From NCBI GenBank assembly GCA_947629645.1, contig CANREV010000011.1, positions 16,316-80,315 of the forward strand: a DNA stretch of 64,000 bases, in the 5' to 3' direction. Source of the DNA: an uncultured Acetatifactor sp. Lineage in GTDB: Bacteria > Bacillota > Clostridia > Lachnospirales > Lachnospiraceae. The translations under genes were made by a program, and so were the position numbers. This document shows, one piece after another, positions 63,991-64,000 of the stretch. The notes under the pieces were generated by a model, which worked only from the letters and a program-made list of their open reading frames with translations, did no database searches and was not told the origin of the DNA. Position 1 is the first letter of the stretch; each line of letters opens with the position of its first letter.

Positions 63991-64000
63991 GTTACTTTTC

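Overview
The window looks like chromosome of a gut Firmicute of the class Clostridia, most likely a Lachnospiraceae. Supporting signs are strong AGGAGG-type ribosome binding sites, a T-box leader, TTG-17-TATAAT-type promoters, PTPS-related and DUF5050 membrane/envelope proteins, and a B12-independent (glycyl-radical) propanediol microcompartment. Most genes are on the minus strand. No rRNA, tRNA or CRISPR array was seen.

Layout. 0-2.5 kb: the 3'-truncated end of an ABC exporter gene and a small membrane protein gene, with scars of two transposases (IS110-like and IS630-like). 2.5-14 kb: housekeeping genes (HAD phosphatase, Maf, PTPS-related membrane protein, polyphosphate kinase, DUF815 ATPase, PheA, a DUF5050 protein, an ArsR regulator, ApbE). 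14-19.3 kb: a NusG-II protein and a Gx transporter, then a complete folate operon folC-folE-HD-folP-folBK. 19.3-29.8 kb: small membrane and PH-domain proteins, nitroreductase, pyrBI, a solute-binding lipoprotein pair, a DUF362 protein, and a T-box-controlled TrpXYZ-type amino-acid ABC transporter. 29.8-34.8 kb: a cell-surface glycosylation cassette (amino-sugar synthesis, Und-P glycosyltransferase, GT-C transferase, GtrA flippase).

34.9-49.7 kb is the core of the window: an operon for a fucose/rhamnose-type glycyl-radical microcompartment. In transcription order it holds the glycyl-radical dehydratase, its activase, PduU, PduV, a class II aldolase with a C-terminal targeting tail, a GlcG-like protein, PduP, a zinc alcohol dehydrogenase, four BMC-H proteins, PduL, PduN, PduS, PduT and a DeoR regulator. 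It ends with a ParA ATPase and a short Lys/Ala-rich protein that may form a microcompartment positioning pair. Two clear promoters (before the dehydratase and before the aldolase) share CAACAAAAC boxes. 53.5-60.2 kb: rhaB-rhaA-rhaD, an aquaporin-like channel with degenerate NPA motifs, a soluble PocR-domain chemoreceptor-like protein and an AraC regulator. Together these would take rhamnose (and fuculose-phosphate) to lactaldehyde, 1,2-propanediol, propionaldehyde, and then propanol and propionyl-phosphate. An AT-rich AbiL-like (RloA/RloB) defence pair sits between rhaD and a PHP phosphoesterase gene. 60.7-63.8 kb: a GT-C membrane glycosyltransferase and a GH27 alpha-galactosidase.

A striking feature is at least six unrelated short tandem-repeat arrays (18, 27, 43/44, 44, 21/63 and 69 bp) in intergenic or 5'-leader positions.
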